From assembly GCF_008639165.1 (NCBI RefSeq), contig NZ_CP029197.1:8159506-8223505 (forward strand): a DNA stretch of 64,000 nucleotides, read 5' to 3'. The stretch comes from Streptomyces venezuelae ATCC 10712 (GTDB lineage: Bacteria; Actinomycetota; Actinomycetes; Streptomycetales; Streptomycetaceae). Of the stretch, positions 26,219-35,791 are shown in pieces (positions within the stretch are counted from its first letter, which is position 1; each line of letters begins with the position of its first letter). Below the pieces are notes generated by a model, which ran no database searches, was not told the DNA's origin, and worked only from the letters and a program-made list of their open reading frames with translations. The position numbers were made by a program, and so were the translations under genes.

Positions 26219-27378
26219 CGGACGACCGACGCGACCCGGGCCGCTGGTCGGCCGCCGGGCCGCTCCCCTGGGAACGCATCCTCTCCGGGGCGGCGAGTGG
26301 CGCCGTACCCCTGGCCGACGGACGCGTCATGCTCGCCGGGGGCGCCGACGCGGCGCTCACCGCCCAGGACGGAACCGCGTTCTTCGACCCCCGCGGCGGC
26401 TCCTGGTCGCCAGGACGACCGCTGGGCACCGCGCGAAGGATGCACTCCACCACCCTGCTGGCCGACGGGCGGGTCCTGGTGACCGGCGGCTTCACCGGCG
26501 CCAACGCCTATCCCGTCCGGCCACTCGACACCGCCGAGGTCTACGATCCGGCCTCCGGCGACTGGAGCCCGGCGGGCCGGCTCCGCGAGGCGCGCTGCGG
26601 ACACTCGGCGACCCTGCTGCCCGACGGCAGCGTCCTGGTGGCCGGCGGCACCGGCCGCCGCTCGGCCGATTCGGAACGGACGCTGTACTCGGCGGAGCTG
26701 TTCGACCCGCTGCTGCCGGGATGGTCGAAGGCCGCGGACATGACCGACGCCCGGTCCTTCCACCCCGCGGCCGCGCTCCCGGACGGCCGCGTCCTGGTCG
26801 CGGGCGGCTGGGTGGCCACCCGCCGCGACCGGCGGGCCGGTGCGGCGCTGGCGTACGGCGAGTGCTACGACCCGGCGACGGACACCTGGACACCCACCGG
26901 CGGCCTCACCGGTCCCCGCGCCGGTCACACGCTGACCGTACTCGCCGACGGGTCCGTGCTGGCCACGGGAGGCAGCGACGGTGAAGGCGGCGCCGACGGC
27001 CGGCTCGACCCGTACAGCAAGGCGACGGTGGAGCGCTGGCATCCCGAGGCGGGCGGCCGATGGACCCGGGAGCACGACATGCCCTGCGGCCGGACCCAGC
27101 ACCGCGCCGTACGGCTGCGCACGGGGGAGGTCCTGGTGATGGGCGGCGGCAACGACCTGCTCGGCGACGCGGGTTACCGCAGCGCCGCGCGGTACCACCC
27201 GGAGACGCGGCGCTGGACGCAGGTGCCGGGAATGACCGTCGGACGCACCGACTTCGCGGCGGTCGTCCTCCCCGACGGGAGGGTCCTGGTGGCCGGCGGA
27301 ACGGTCCGCTCCGGGCCCGCCACGCCCACGGGCGCACCGCATCTGCTGACCGCCACGAGCGAACTGTTCGTCCTGTGA
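26215..27378 (+). CDS. Kelch-repeat beta-propeller protein 3
   Basis: A 387-aa kelch propeller, third of the tandem set. Motifs such as ARRMHSTTLLADGRVLVTGG, CGHSATLLPDGSVLVAGG and DPYSKATVERWHPEAGGRW match the corresponding blades of the first two proteins, so the set arose by duplication. The GTG start overlaps the preceding stop (GTGA), giving coupled translation. It ends 124 nt before the TcB-TcC gene, with a long hairpin in between. No signal peptide or membrane segment is evident. Confidence 0.82.
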   Translation: MTDDRRDPGRWSAAGPLPWERILSGAASGAVPLADGRVMLAGGADAALTAQDGTAFFDPRGGSWSPGRPLGTARRMHSTTLLADGRVLVTGGFTGANAYPVRPLDTAEVYDPASGDWSPAGRLREARCGHSATLLPDGSVLVAGGTGRRSADSERTLYSAELFDPLLPGWSKAADMTDARSFHPAAALPDGRVLVAGGWVATRRDRRAGAALAYGECYDPATDTWTPTGGLTGPRAGHTLTVLADGSVLATGGSDGEGGADGRLDPYSKATVERWHPEAGGRWTREHDMPCGRTQHRAVRLRTGEVLVMGGGNDLLGDAGYRSAARYHPETRRWTQVPGMTVGRTDFAAVVLPDGRVLVAGGTVRSGPATPTGAPHLLTATSELFVL

Positions 27379-27396
27379 CGGGGCGCGGCACCGTTC

Positions 27397-27454
27397 GGGT
27401 GAGGCGGCGGGTGAGGCGGCGGACGATCACCGGACCGGACCATTCCGGTCCGGT
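27397..27454 (+). promoter_or_regulatory. 12-nt tandem duplication and strong hairpin between kelch3 and tcB-tcC
   Basis: GGGTGAGGCGGC is duplicated head to tail (27397-27408, 27409-27420). Then ACCGGACCGGA (27429-27439), a 4-nt loop CCAT, and TCCGGTCCGGT (27444-27454) form a perfect 11-bp hairpin. There is no T-tract. It could attenuate or process the polycistronic message and so lower TcB-TcC relative to TcA; a full terminator with a new promoter is the alternative. Confidence 0.6.
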
Positions 27455-27502
27455 TGCCAAGAAGGCCGTGAGCAGGCGGGTTCGAGTCGGAGGCGACCAG
27501 GC

Positions 27503-30500
27503 GTGGTGACTGACGAACGAGACGGATCCGGTACCGGCGCACGGCGGTTCGTCGCCGCCGCACCGCAGGTGACGCTTCCCAAGGGCGGCGGAGCGATCCG
27601 CGGCATCGGGGAGACGTTCACCGCCCACCCCGCGACCGGCACCGGTTCGGTCTCGGTACCCGTCGCCACGAGCCCGGGCCGGTCCGGATTCGGCCCCCGC
27701 CTGACCCTGGCGTACGACTCCGGAGCGGGCAACGGCCCGTTCGGCCTCGGCTGGAACCTGTCGGTCCCTTCGGTCACCCGCAAGACCGACAAGGGCCTGC
27801 CGCGCTACCTGGACGCCGTCGACTCCGACGTGTTCGTGCTCTCCGGCGAGGACGACCTCGTCCCCGTCCACCGGCAGGACCACACCGGCGAGTGGGTCGC
27901 GGCCCACCCCGGCCACACACGGGACCCCGAAGGCGACTGGGTGCGCGACCCGGCGGGCGACCCCGTCGTCCACGAGGACGAGACCGACGGCTACCGGGTC
28001 CGCCGCTACCGGCCGCGCGTCGAGGGTGCCTTCGCCCGGATCGAGCGCTGGACGGCGGTCGCCGCCCCCGCCGGAACTCCCGTCGGCAACGTGCACTGGC
28101 GCTCGGTGTCGAAGGACAACGTCCTCACCGTGTACGGGCTCACCCCGGAGCACCGCATCGCCGACCCGCTCGACCCGGGCCGCGTCTTCAGCTGGCTGAT
28201 CTCCGAGACCCGCGACGACAAGGGCGATGTCGTCCTCTACCGCTACAAGTCCGAGGACGGCACCGGCGTCGACCTCGGCAGACCGCAGGAACGGAACAGG
28301 GGACCCCGCGACGACGTCCGCAGGACCGCCCACCGCTATCTGAAGCGCATCCTCTATGGCAACCGGCGGCCCGCCCTCGACGAGAGGGGTGAGCGCCCCC
28401 ACTTCCTCGACGCCCGGGTCGTCGACGGCGGCTGGATGTTCGAGGCCGTACTCGACTACGGCGATCACGACCCGGACGCCCCCGGCCCCCGGGACGACGA
28501 GGCCGTCGACGCCACCGGCGCCCTCCGCTTCCCGTGGCCGCTCCGCCCGGACGCCTTCTCCACGTACCGGCCCGGCTTCGAGGTGCGCACCGGCCGGCTC
28601 TGCCGCCGGGTGCTGATGTTCCACCACTTCCCCGGCACGGAAGCGGCCGGCGTCGGCGTCGACTGCCTCGTACGGTCGACCGAGCTCAGCCACGGCGGCG
28701 AGGCCGACCCGGTGACGGCCAACGGGCCCGTGTACGCGTTCCTGCGCTCCGTGACCCAGCACGGGCACCGCCGCGACGGCACCGGGTACGTCCGCCGGAG
28801 CATGCCGCCCGTGGAGTTCACGTACTCCGAGCCGACGGTCCGGGACACCGTCGAGACCGTCGACCCCGGGTCCATGGAGAACCTCCCCGCCGGCCTGGAC
28901 GGGACGACGTACCGCTGGACCGACCTGCACGGCGAGGGCATCCCCGGCGCGCTCGTCGAACAGTCGGGCGCCTGGTTCTACAAGCGCAACATCAGCCCCC
29001 TCCCGGAGGCCGACCGGGCCTCCGGCGACGGCGCGCCTCCCCGCGTCCGGTTCGCCCCGGTGGAACACGTCGCCACCATGCCGGCGCTCCCGCCCGGCAG
29101 CGGCGCCGAGTTCGTGGACCTCGCCGGAGACGGACTCGTGGACGTCGTCGTCACGAACGGCACCGCCCCCGGCCTCCACGAACACGACGACGCCGAGGGC
29201 TGGCAGCCGTTCCGCCCGTTCACCTCCCTCCCGAACGTGCCGCTGGACGCCCCGAACGCCCGCCTCGCCGACCTCGACGGAGACGGCCACGCCGACGTCC
29301 TGGTCACCGACGACACCTCGCTCACCTGGTACCGGTCGCTCGCGGAGGAGGGATTCGAGGCGGCCCGGCAGATCGCCGTCGCCGCCGACGAGGAGCAGGG
29401 CCCCCGGGCCCTGTTCTCCGACGGCACGCACGCCCTCCACCTCGCCGACCTCTCCGGCGACGGGCTCCCCGACCTGGTCCGCGTCCGCAACGGCGAGGTC
29501 TGCTACTGGCCCAACCTCGGCCATGGGCGGTTCGGCGCGAAGGTGACGATGGAGAACGCGCCGTGGTTCGACCACCCGGACACCTTCGACCAGCAGCGCG
29601 TCCGGCTGGCCGACATCGACGGCTCCGGCACCGCCGACCTCCTCTACCTCCACCGCGACGGCGTGCGGCTGTACTTCAACCAGTCCGGAAACGCCTGGAG
29701 TTCGCCCCGCGCGCTGCGGGCCTTCCCACGGATCGACAGCGCGACGAGCATCGCCACGGCCGACCTCCTGGGCGACGGCACGACCTGCCTCGTCTGGTCC
29801 TCCCCGCTCGCCTCGGACGCCGGCCGGCCCATGCGGTTCGTCAACCTCATGGGAGGCACCAAGCCGCATCTGCTGACCGGCCTCGTCAACAACCTCGGCG
29901 CGGAGACACGGCTGAGCTACGCACCGTCGACGAAGTTCTCCCTCCAGGACAAACACGAGGGCCGGCCGTGGATCGCGCGTCTTGCGTTCCCCGTCCACGT
30001 GGTCGAACGCGTGGAGACGTACGACCACGTGAGCCGCAACCGGTTCACCACGCGCTACCGCTACCACCACGGCCGGTACGACGGCGTGGAGCGCGAGTTC
30101 TGCGGGTTCGGCATGGTCGAGCAGTGGGACACCGAGGAACTCGAAGCCGTCGGCGGCGCGGCCATCGGCGGTGACGCGAGCAACTCTGCCCCCGGCTCGT
30201 ACGTGCCGCCGGCGCACATCAAGTCCTGGTTCCACACCGGCGACCGACTGGGCCGGGAGCGCGTCTCGCGGTACCACGAGGAGGAGTACTACCGCGAGCC
30301 GGGCCTCACCCCGGCCGACGCCCGGGACCTGCTGCTCGACGACACCCCGCTGCCCCCGGGCCTGGCCGACGAGGAGGAACGACAGGCGTGCCGCGCGCTG
30401 AAGGGCTCGCTGCTGCGGCGTGAGATTTACTCCGACGACGCCGTACCGGAGTCGACACCCGCCGAGCTGACCCGGGCCCACACCCCGTACACGGTCACCG

Positions 30501-33500
30501 AGCAGAACTTCACCGTCCGGCGCCTCCAGGGACGCGGCGCGCACGAGTACGCCGTGTTCGACGTCCAGCCGCGCGAGACGCTCACCCACCACTACGAGCG
30601 CGAGGCCGCAGACCCACGCACCCAGCACACGATCGCGCTGGAGGTCGACCCGTACGGCACCGTCCTCAAGGAGGCCGCCGTCGGCTACGGCCGCCGCACC
30701 CACCTGGTGACGGTGGCCCCGGACGGCACCGGCCGCCGCACCCCGAACCCCGCCCTGGACGCCCTCCACCCGGCGGACCGCGCCCGGCAGACCACCTCCC
30801 TCGTCACGTACACCGAGCGCCGCGTCACCAACGCGATCGACACCGCCGGCGCCTGGCGCCACCCCGCCACCTGCGAGACGAGAACCTTCGAGCTGACCGG
30901 ATACGTCCCCACGGGCCCCCACGGCCGATTCCTCGCGGCGGACCTCGTGGAGCCCGACCCCGACATCACCGGACGGCTGCGCCACCGGTACGCGCGGGAG
31001 GTGGCGTACGAGGAGCAGCCCACGCCCGAACCCTGCCGCCGGCCGGTCGAGCACGTCCGCACCCACCACCGGAGCGACGACCTCACGCGGATCCTCCCCC
31101 TGGGGCTGCTCGAACCCCGCGCCACCACCGGCGAGAGGTACACGCTCGCCCTCACCCCGGGCCTCCTCGCCGCCGTCTTCCGCAGGCCGCGCCCCGACGG
31201 CTCCATGGAAGAACTGATCCCGGACCCGGCGGGCGTCCTCGCCGGGACGGCGGGGGACCGGGGCGGCTACCTGGCGGGCCGGACCCTCAAGGCCGACGGA
31301 CGCTTTCCCGCCACCGACCCCGACGACCACTGGTGGCTGCCGTCCGGCCGGACGTACTTCTCCGCCGGCCCGGAGGACCCGCCGGCCACCGAGCTCGCGC
31401 AAGCCCTTCGGCACCGCTTCGTCGCCCGGAGGCAGCGCGACCCCTTCGGCCACGACACCGTGGTCGACCTCGACGGCGACGACCTGCTCGCCATCGAGGT
31501 ACGCGACCCGCTCGGCAACCGCACCACCGTGGAGGCCAACGACTACCGGGTGCTGCAACCGCGCCGCGTCGCCGACGCCAACGGCAACCGGACCGAGGTG
31601 GCCTTCGACGCCCTCGGCATGGTCACCGGCACCGCCGTCATGGGGAAGGCCGCACCCGCACCCGCCGAGGGCGACACCCTGGACGGATTCCCCGCCGACC
31701 TCGAACCGGATCGCGTCGAGGCCCTCCTGACGGCGGCCGATCCCGACCCGCTGGCGGCGGACCTGCTCGCCGGCGCCACCAGCCGCGTCGTGTACGACCT
31801 CGACCGGTTCCGCCGGCTGCGCCGTCCCGCCGTGGTGGTCACGCTGACCCGCGAGACCCACCACCACGACCCCCTTCCGCCGCATGGCCTCAGGATCCAG
31901 ACCGCGTACGGCTACTCGGACGGCTTCGGCCGCGAGATCCAGCGCAAGACGCGTGCCGAACCCGGACCGCTCACCGACGGAGGCCCGACCGTCACCCCGC
32001 GCTGGGTGTGCGGCGGCTGGGTGGTCCACGACAACAAGGGCGAGCCGGTCCGCCAGTACGAGCCGTTCTTCAGCGCCACGCACGAGTTCGAGTTCGGCGT
32101 GACGGTCGGCGTGAGCCCGGTGCTGTTCCGCGATCCCCTGGGGCGGGTCGTCGTCACCCTCCACCCCCACCACACGTACCAGAAGACCGTGTTCGGCCCC
32201 TGGGGACGGACCGCCTACGACGCCAACGACACCTGCGCCCCTCGCGGCACGCAGACCGGCGACCCGCGCACGGACCCCGACGTCCGCGGCCTGCTGGCAC
32301 GCCACTTCGCGACGCCCAGCCCGGCGCCCCGGGCGGCGGAGCCCGGGTCAGCGGCGGCACCGCAGACCTCGGCGGTTAAGCGGGATTCGGCGGTGGTGCG
32401 GGATCCGGTGCCGACGGGCCCGGCGGTGGCGCGGGATCCGGCGCCGACGGCCCCTGCCGCCCCGCCCGCGTCGGTCACGCCTCCCGCCTGGGAGACCTGG
32501 CACGCCCAGCGGATCGGCGGCGCGCTCGGCCCGCACGAGCAGACGGCGGCGATCCGCGCCGCCGCGCACGCGGACACCCCCACCACCACCCACCTCGACG
32601 CCCTGGGCCGCCCCTTCCTCACCGTCGAACGCAACCGCGTCGTCTGCACCGGCCACGACCTCGACGGCACGGAGGACACCGTCGCCACCCGGACCGAGCT
32701 CGACATCGAGGGCAACCAGCGCCAGGTGCGCGACGCCGTGACCCAGGGCGGCGATCCGCTCGGGCGGGTCGTCGTGCGGTACGCCCACGACATACTCGGC
32801 AACCGCATCCACCAGAGCAGCATGGAGGCTGGGGCCCGCTGGACCCTGGCCGACGTCCTCGGCAACCCGATCCGTGAGTGGGACAGCAGGGGCCACACCT
32901 TCGTCACCGCGTACGACGCCCTGCGCCGCCGCGTCACCAGGAGCGTCCGCGGCACCGTCGCCGACGGCGACGCCGCCTCCGACCCGCGCACCCTCGACCG
33001 CGAGGTGCGGATCGAACGGATCGAGTACGGCGAGCCCGCCCCGGACGCGTCACCCGCCGACGAGGCCCGCGCCCGGCGGTTCAACCTGCGCACCCGCGTC
33101 CTGCGGCACTTCGACGGCGCCGGCGCCGCGGTCAACGCCCGGCTCGACGCGACCGGCGCACCGCTGGCCGCGTACGACTTCAAGGGGAACGCGCTCCACC
33201 ACACCCGGACGCTCACCGCCGACTACCAGGCCCTGCCCGACTGGGCGGCGGCCCCGCGGATGGCGGACGAGTCCTTCGACAACAGCATGCGCTACGACGC
33301 GCTGAACCGGGCCGTGCAGGCGACGCTGCCGCACAGCGACCTCGCCCCCGGCCGGCTCCACGTCGTCCAGCCGGTCTTCAACGAGGCGGGCCTGCTCGAC
33401 CGCGTCGACGTCTGGCTGGAACACACCACCGAACCCGCCGGGCTGCTCGATCCGGGCAGTGAGCCGCCGTCACCGGTCGGGATCGCCGGCATCGACTACG

Positions 33501-35791
33501 ACGCCCACGGCAGGCGCACCCGGGTCGCCCACAAGAACGGCGCCACCACCCGGTACCGCCACGACCCGCTGACCTTCCGGCTTGTCCATCTCGTCACCGG
33601 CCGCGGCCCCTCGTTCCCCGAGGACTGCGACAACCCGGACAACCCCCAGCCGGACGCGGGGAACTGCGGGCTGCAGAACCTGCACTACACCTACGACCCG
33701 TCGGGGAACGTCACCCACATCCACGACGACGCCCAGCAGACGGTGTTCTTCCGCAACCAGCGCGTGGAGCCGAGCAACGACTACGTCCACGATGCGCTCT
33801 ACCGTCTGATCCAGGCCACCGGCCGCGAGCACCTGGGCCAGCAGGCCGACGGCACCCGCAGGGCCCCCACCGCCCCGGACGCCTCCAACGCCTTCCACAC
33901 GCGGCTGGACCACCCCAACACCCAGCAGACGATGGGGACGTACGTCGAGCGTTACGTCCACGACCTCGTCGGCAACATCGAGCGGATGCGGCACCGGGGC
34001 AGCGACCCCGCCCACGCGGGCTGGACGCGCGGCTACACGTACGCGGAGACCAGCCTGCTGGAGGACGGCACGGCGGGGACGGCGGCGAAGACCGGCAACC
34101 GGCTCAGCCACACGACGCTGAACCCCGACGGTGCCACCCCGCCGCTCGTCGAGCCGTACGCCCATGACCGGCACGGCAACATGACCCGCATGCCGCACCT
34201 CGGCGGCGGCCAGCCCGGCCCCTCGCTGCACTGGGACCACGCGGACCGGTTGCGACGCTCGGACCTCGGCGGCGGAGGCACGGTCTTCTGCGTGTACGAC
34301 GCCGAGGGCCGAAGGGTCCGCAAGGTGTGGGAGAAGGCGCCGGGCCTGATCGAGGAACGCATCTACCTGGGGGACTTCGAGGTCTACCGGCGGCACCGCG
34401 GCCCGATCGGCCCGGCCACCGCGGTGCTCGAACGCGAGACCGTGCACACCGGGGCGGATTCGGGTGCGGGTTCCGGCGCCGGCGAGGAGCGCTTCGCCCT
34501 CACCGAGCTGCGCACCCGCGACACCGAGGGCTCGGACCCGGCGCCGCCCCGGCTGATCCGCTACCAGGCGGGGAACCACCTCGGCTCCGCCTGCCTCGAA
34601 CTGGACGAGCGGGCGCAGATCATCTCGTACGAGGAGTACGCGCCCTACGGCAGCACGACGTACCAGGCGGTACGCAGCCGTACGGAGACACCCAAGCGCT
34701 ACCGCTACACGGGCATGGAGCGGGACGAGGAGACGGGACTCGCCCAGCACGGCGCCCGCTACTACGCCTGCTGGCTCGGCAGATGGACCGGAGCCGACCC
34801 TTCCGGCCTGATCGACGGACCGAACCTGTACCGGTACGCGCGAGGCAACCCGATCACCCTGACCGACCGCGACGGACACGAGCCCGCGGAGGCCCTGACG
34901 GCGGAGATCCTCCAGCAGGCCGCCTCGGCGCTGGAACGGGCAGCCGCGCGATGGGGGAGCGCGGCCGCGTACAGCGGGGGAGCCGGAGCATCCGCCGCAC
35001 CAGCAGCCGCACCCGCGACCGCCCTCGCACCCGCCCCGGCGGCCGGGGCCCTGGCGGCCGCACAGGCGGTCGCCGGCCTGGCGATGGCGCTCGCGGTGCG
35101 CATGCACATGCAACGCGCGGGCTCGATCGCACGATTCGGCAACCCCTACGGCGTTCCGACCCAAGGCGCGGCCTTCCCCGCACTGACCCAGGCCCAGAGA
35201 CTGGTCCACGCACCCTTCCCGATCCCGCGGCCGGCCCCGCAGCGGCAGCAGGGCGAACCGAGAGCAGGACGCGTGTACGTCACGTACACCAAGACGAACA
35301 AGACCACCGGGCGCGTCTACTCGGGCCGCACCAGCATGGTCATCGACCTCAACCGACCCTGGTACCCCCAGGCGGAGAAGGCGATGAAGCTCCGCGACCA
35401 GAGGCACCACGTGGACGAACGCCCCGAGCCGGACGACCCGGACTTCGGCCCCGCGCACCTGGACAGCTACGCCGTCGGCCACGCGGTGAACTACGCCGAG
35501 CGCTACCGCGACTTCGGCTACCTCGCCATCCGAGGAAGGGAACAGCAGCTCATCGACGACAACGGGGCACAACGGGCGGCACAACTGGGGATCACGGGCT
35601 TCAGCGGCGGCGCCTGGTCGGACACGGAGCCGGGCCCGCGACTGACGGAGAACAAGGGGCGAGGGGTCGACAAGGACAGCCCGATGGGAGAGATCTTCCA
35701 CTACGCGTCGGACATCGAGTTCGGCGAACTGGCGCCGTTCACGCGGACGCCGCTCAAGCAAATGGTCCGGGACACACTGAGGCTGCGATGA
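27503..35791 (+). CDS. TcB-TcC fusion toxin with GIY-YIG-like C-terminal nuclease domain
   Basis: A 2762-aa protein. The TcB part has an SpvB-like N-terminus (about 10-330), FG-GAP/VCBS repeats (about 535-730, FVDLAGDGLVD, LADLDGDGHADVL, LADIDGSGTADLL) and the TcB middle domains (about 775-1150). An Ala/Pro linker (about 1607-1665) joins the RHS/TcC part. Its core-associated domain (about 2353-2453, YQAGNHLGSACLELDE to GADPSGLIDGPNLYRYARGNP) marks where the toxin is normally self-cleaved. After an Ala-rich spacer the last 170 residues read YTKTNKTTGRVYSGRTS (2594-2610), then Arg, Glu2680 in RGREQQLID and Asn2717, the GIY-YIG nuclease layout. GTG 27503 has GGAGG 9 nt upstream; GTG 27506 is possible. 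Confidence 0.85.
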   Translation: MVTDERDGSGTGARRFVAAAPQVTLPKGGGAIRGIGETFTAHPATGTGSVSVPVATSPGRSGFGPRLTLAYDSGAGNGPFGLGWNLSVPSVTRKTDKGLPRYLDAVDSDVFVLSGEDDLVPVHRQDHTGEWVAAHPGHTRDPEGDWVRDPAGDPVVHEDETDGYRVRRYRPRVEGAFARIERWTAVAAPAGTPVGNVHWRSVSKDNVLTVYGLTPEHRIADPLDPGRVFSWLISETRDDKGDVVLYRYKSEDGTGVDLGRPQERNRGPRDDVRRTAHRYLKRILYGNRRPALDERGERPHFLDARVVDGGWMFEAVLDYGDHDPDAPGPRDDEAVDATGALRFPWPLRPDAFSTYRPGFEVRTGRLCRRVLMFHHFPGTEAAGVGVDCLVRSTELSHGGEADPVTANGPVYAFLRSVTQHGHRRDGTGYVRRSMPPVEFTYSEPTVRDTVETVDPGSMENLPAGLDGTTYRWTDLHGEGIPGALVEQSGAWFYKRNISPLPEADRASGDGAPPRVRFAPVEHVATMPALPPGSGAEFVDLAGDGLVDVVVTNGTAPGLHEHDDAEGWQPFRPFTSLPNVPLDAPNARLADLDGDGHADVLVTDDTSLTWYRSLAEEGFEAARQIAVAADEEQGPRALFSDGTHALHLADLSGDGLPDLVRVRNGEVCYWPNLGHGRFGAKVTMENAPWFDHPDTFDQQRVRLADIDGSGTADLLYLHRDGVRLYFNQSGNAWSSPRALRAFPRIDSATSIATADLLGDGTTCLVWSSPLASDAGRPMRFVNLMGGTKPHLLTGLVNNLGAETRLSYAPSTKFSLQDKHEGRPWIARLAFPVHVVERVETYDHVSRNRFTTRYRYHHGRYDGVEREFCGFGMVEQWDTEELEAVGGAAIGGDASNSAPGSYVPPAHIKSWFHTGDRLGRERVSRYHEEEYYREPGLTPADARDLLLDDTPLPPGLADEEERQACRALKGSLLRREIYSDDAVPESTPAELTRAHTPYTVTEQNFTVRRLQGRGAHEYAVFDVQPRETLTHHYEREAADPRTQHTIALEVDPYGTVLKEAAVGYGRRTHLVTVAPDGTGRRTPNPALDALHPADRARQTTSLVTYTERRVTNAIDTAGAWRHPATCETRTFELTGYVPTGPHGRFLAADLVEPDPDITGRLRHRYAREVAYEEQPTPEPCRRPVEHVRTHHRSDDLTRILPLGLLEPRATTGERYTLALTPGLLAAVFRRPRPDGSMEELIPDPAGVLAGTAGDRGGYLAGRTLKADGRFPATDPDDHWWLPSGRTYFSAGPEDPPATELAQALRHRFVARRQRDPFGHDTVVDLDGDDLLAIEVRDPLGNRTTVEANDYRVLQPRRVADANGNRTEVAFDALGMVTGTAVMGKAAPAPAEGDTLDGFPADLEPDRVEALLTAADPDPLAADLLAGATSRVVYDLDRFRRLRRPAVVVTLTRETHHHDPLPPHGLRIQTAYGYSDGFGREIQRKTRAEPGPLTDGGPTVTPRWVCGGWVVHDNKGEPVRQYEPFFSATHEFEFGVTVGVSPVLFRDPLGRVVVTLHPHHTYQKTVFGPWGRTAYDANDTCAPRGTQTGDPRTDPDVRGLLARHFATPSPAPRAAEPGSAAAPQTSAVKRDSAVVRDPVPTGPAVARDPAPTAPAAPPASVTPPAWETWHAQRIGGALGPHEQTAAIRAAAHADTPTTTHLDALGRPFLTVERNRVVCTGHDLDGTEDTVATRTELDIEGNQRQVRDAVTQGGDPLGRVVVRYAHDILGNRIHQSSMEAGARWTLADVLGNPIREWDSRGHTFVTAYDALRRRVTRSVRGTVADGDAASDPRTLDREVRIERIEYGEPAPDASPADEARARRFNLRTRVLRHFDGAGAAVNARLDATGAPLAAYDFKGNALHHTRTLTADYQALPDWAAAPRMADESFDNSMRYDALNRAVQATLPHSDLAPGRLHVVQPVFNEAGLLDRVDVWLEHTTEPAGLLDPGSEPPSPVGIAGIDYDAHGRRTRVAHKNGATTRYRHDPLTFRLVHLVTGRGPSFPEDCDNPDNPQPDAGNCGLQNLHYTYDPSGNVTHIHDDAQQTVFFRNQRVEPSNDYVHDALYRLIQATGREHLGQQADGTRRAPTAPDASNAFHTRLDHPNTQQTMGTYVERYVHDLVGNIERMRHRGSDPAHAGWTRGYTYAETSLLEDGTAGTAAKTGNRLSHTTLNPDGATPPLVEPYAHDRHGNMTRMPHLGGGQPGPSLHWDHADRLRRSDLGGGGTVFCVYDAEGRRVRKVWEKAPGLIEERIYLGDFEVYRRHRGPIGPATAVLERETVHTGADSGAGSGAGEERFALTELRTRDTEGSDPAPPRLIRYQAGNHLGSACLELDERAQIISYEEYAPYGSTTYQAVRSRTETPKRYRYTGMERDEETGLAQHGARYYACWLGRWTGADPSGLIDGPNLYRYARGNPITLTDRDGHEPAEALTAEILQQAASALERAAARWGSAAAYSGGAGASAAPAAAPATALAPAPAAGALAAAQAVAGLAMALAVRMHMQRAGSIARFGNPYGVPTQGAAFPALTQAQRLVHAPFPIPRPAPQRQQGEPRAGRVYVTYTKTNKTTGRVYSGRTSMVIDLNRPWYPQAEKAMKLRDQRHHVDERPEPDDPDFGPAHLDSYAVGHAVNYAERYRDFGYLAIRGREQQLIDDNGAQRAAQLGITGFSGGAWSDTEPGPRLTENKGRGVDKDSPMGEIFHYASDIEFGELAPFTRTPLKQMVRDTLRLR
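32380..32463 (+). repeat. Imperfect 33-nt repeat in the TcB/TcC linker
   Basis: GCGGGATCCGG recurs at 32398 and 32431, 33 nt apart, with a related GCGGGATTCGG at 32380. The repeats encode the Ala/Pro/Val/Arg/Asp-rich linker joining the TcB-like and TcC-like halves. Confidence 0.55.

Noticed and set aside
27460..27500. T-loop-like GGTTCGAGTC suggesting a tRNA
   Set aside because: No acceptor or anticodon stem pairing can be built around it, and the region is the leader of the tcB-tcC gene.
26906..32305. A very long open frame (about 1800 codons) antisense to the kelch and tcB-tcC genes
   Set aside because: It is Val/Gly/Arg-rich low-complexity sequence mirroring the third-position GC of the genes on the other strand. 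It has no domains, while the plus strand encodes clear RHS and FG-GAP repeats.
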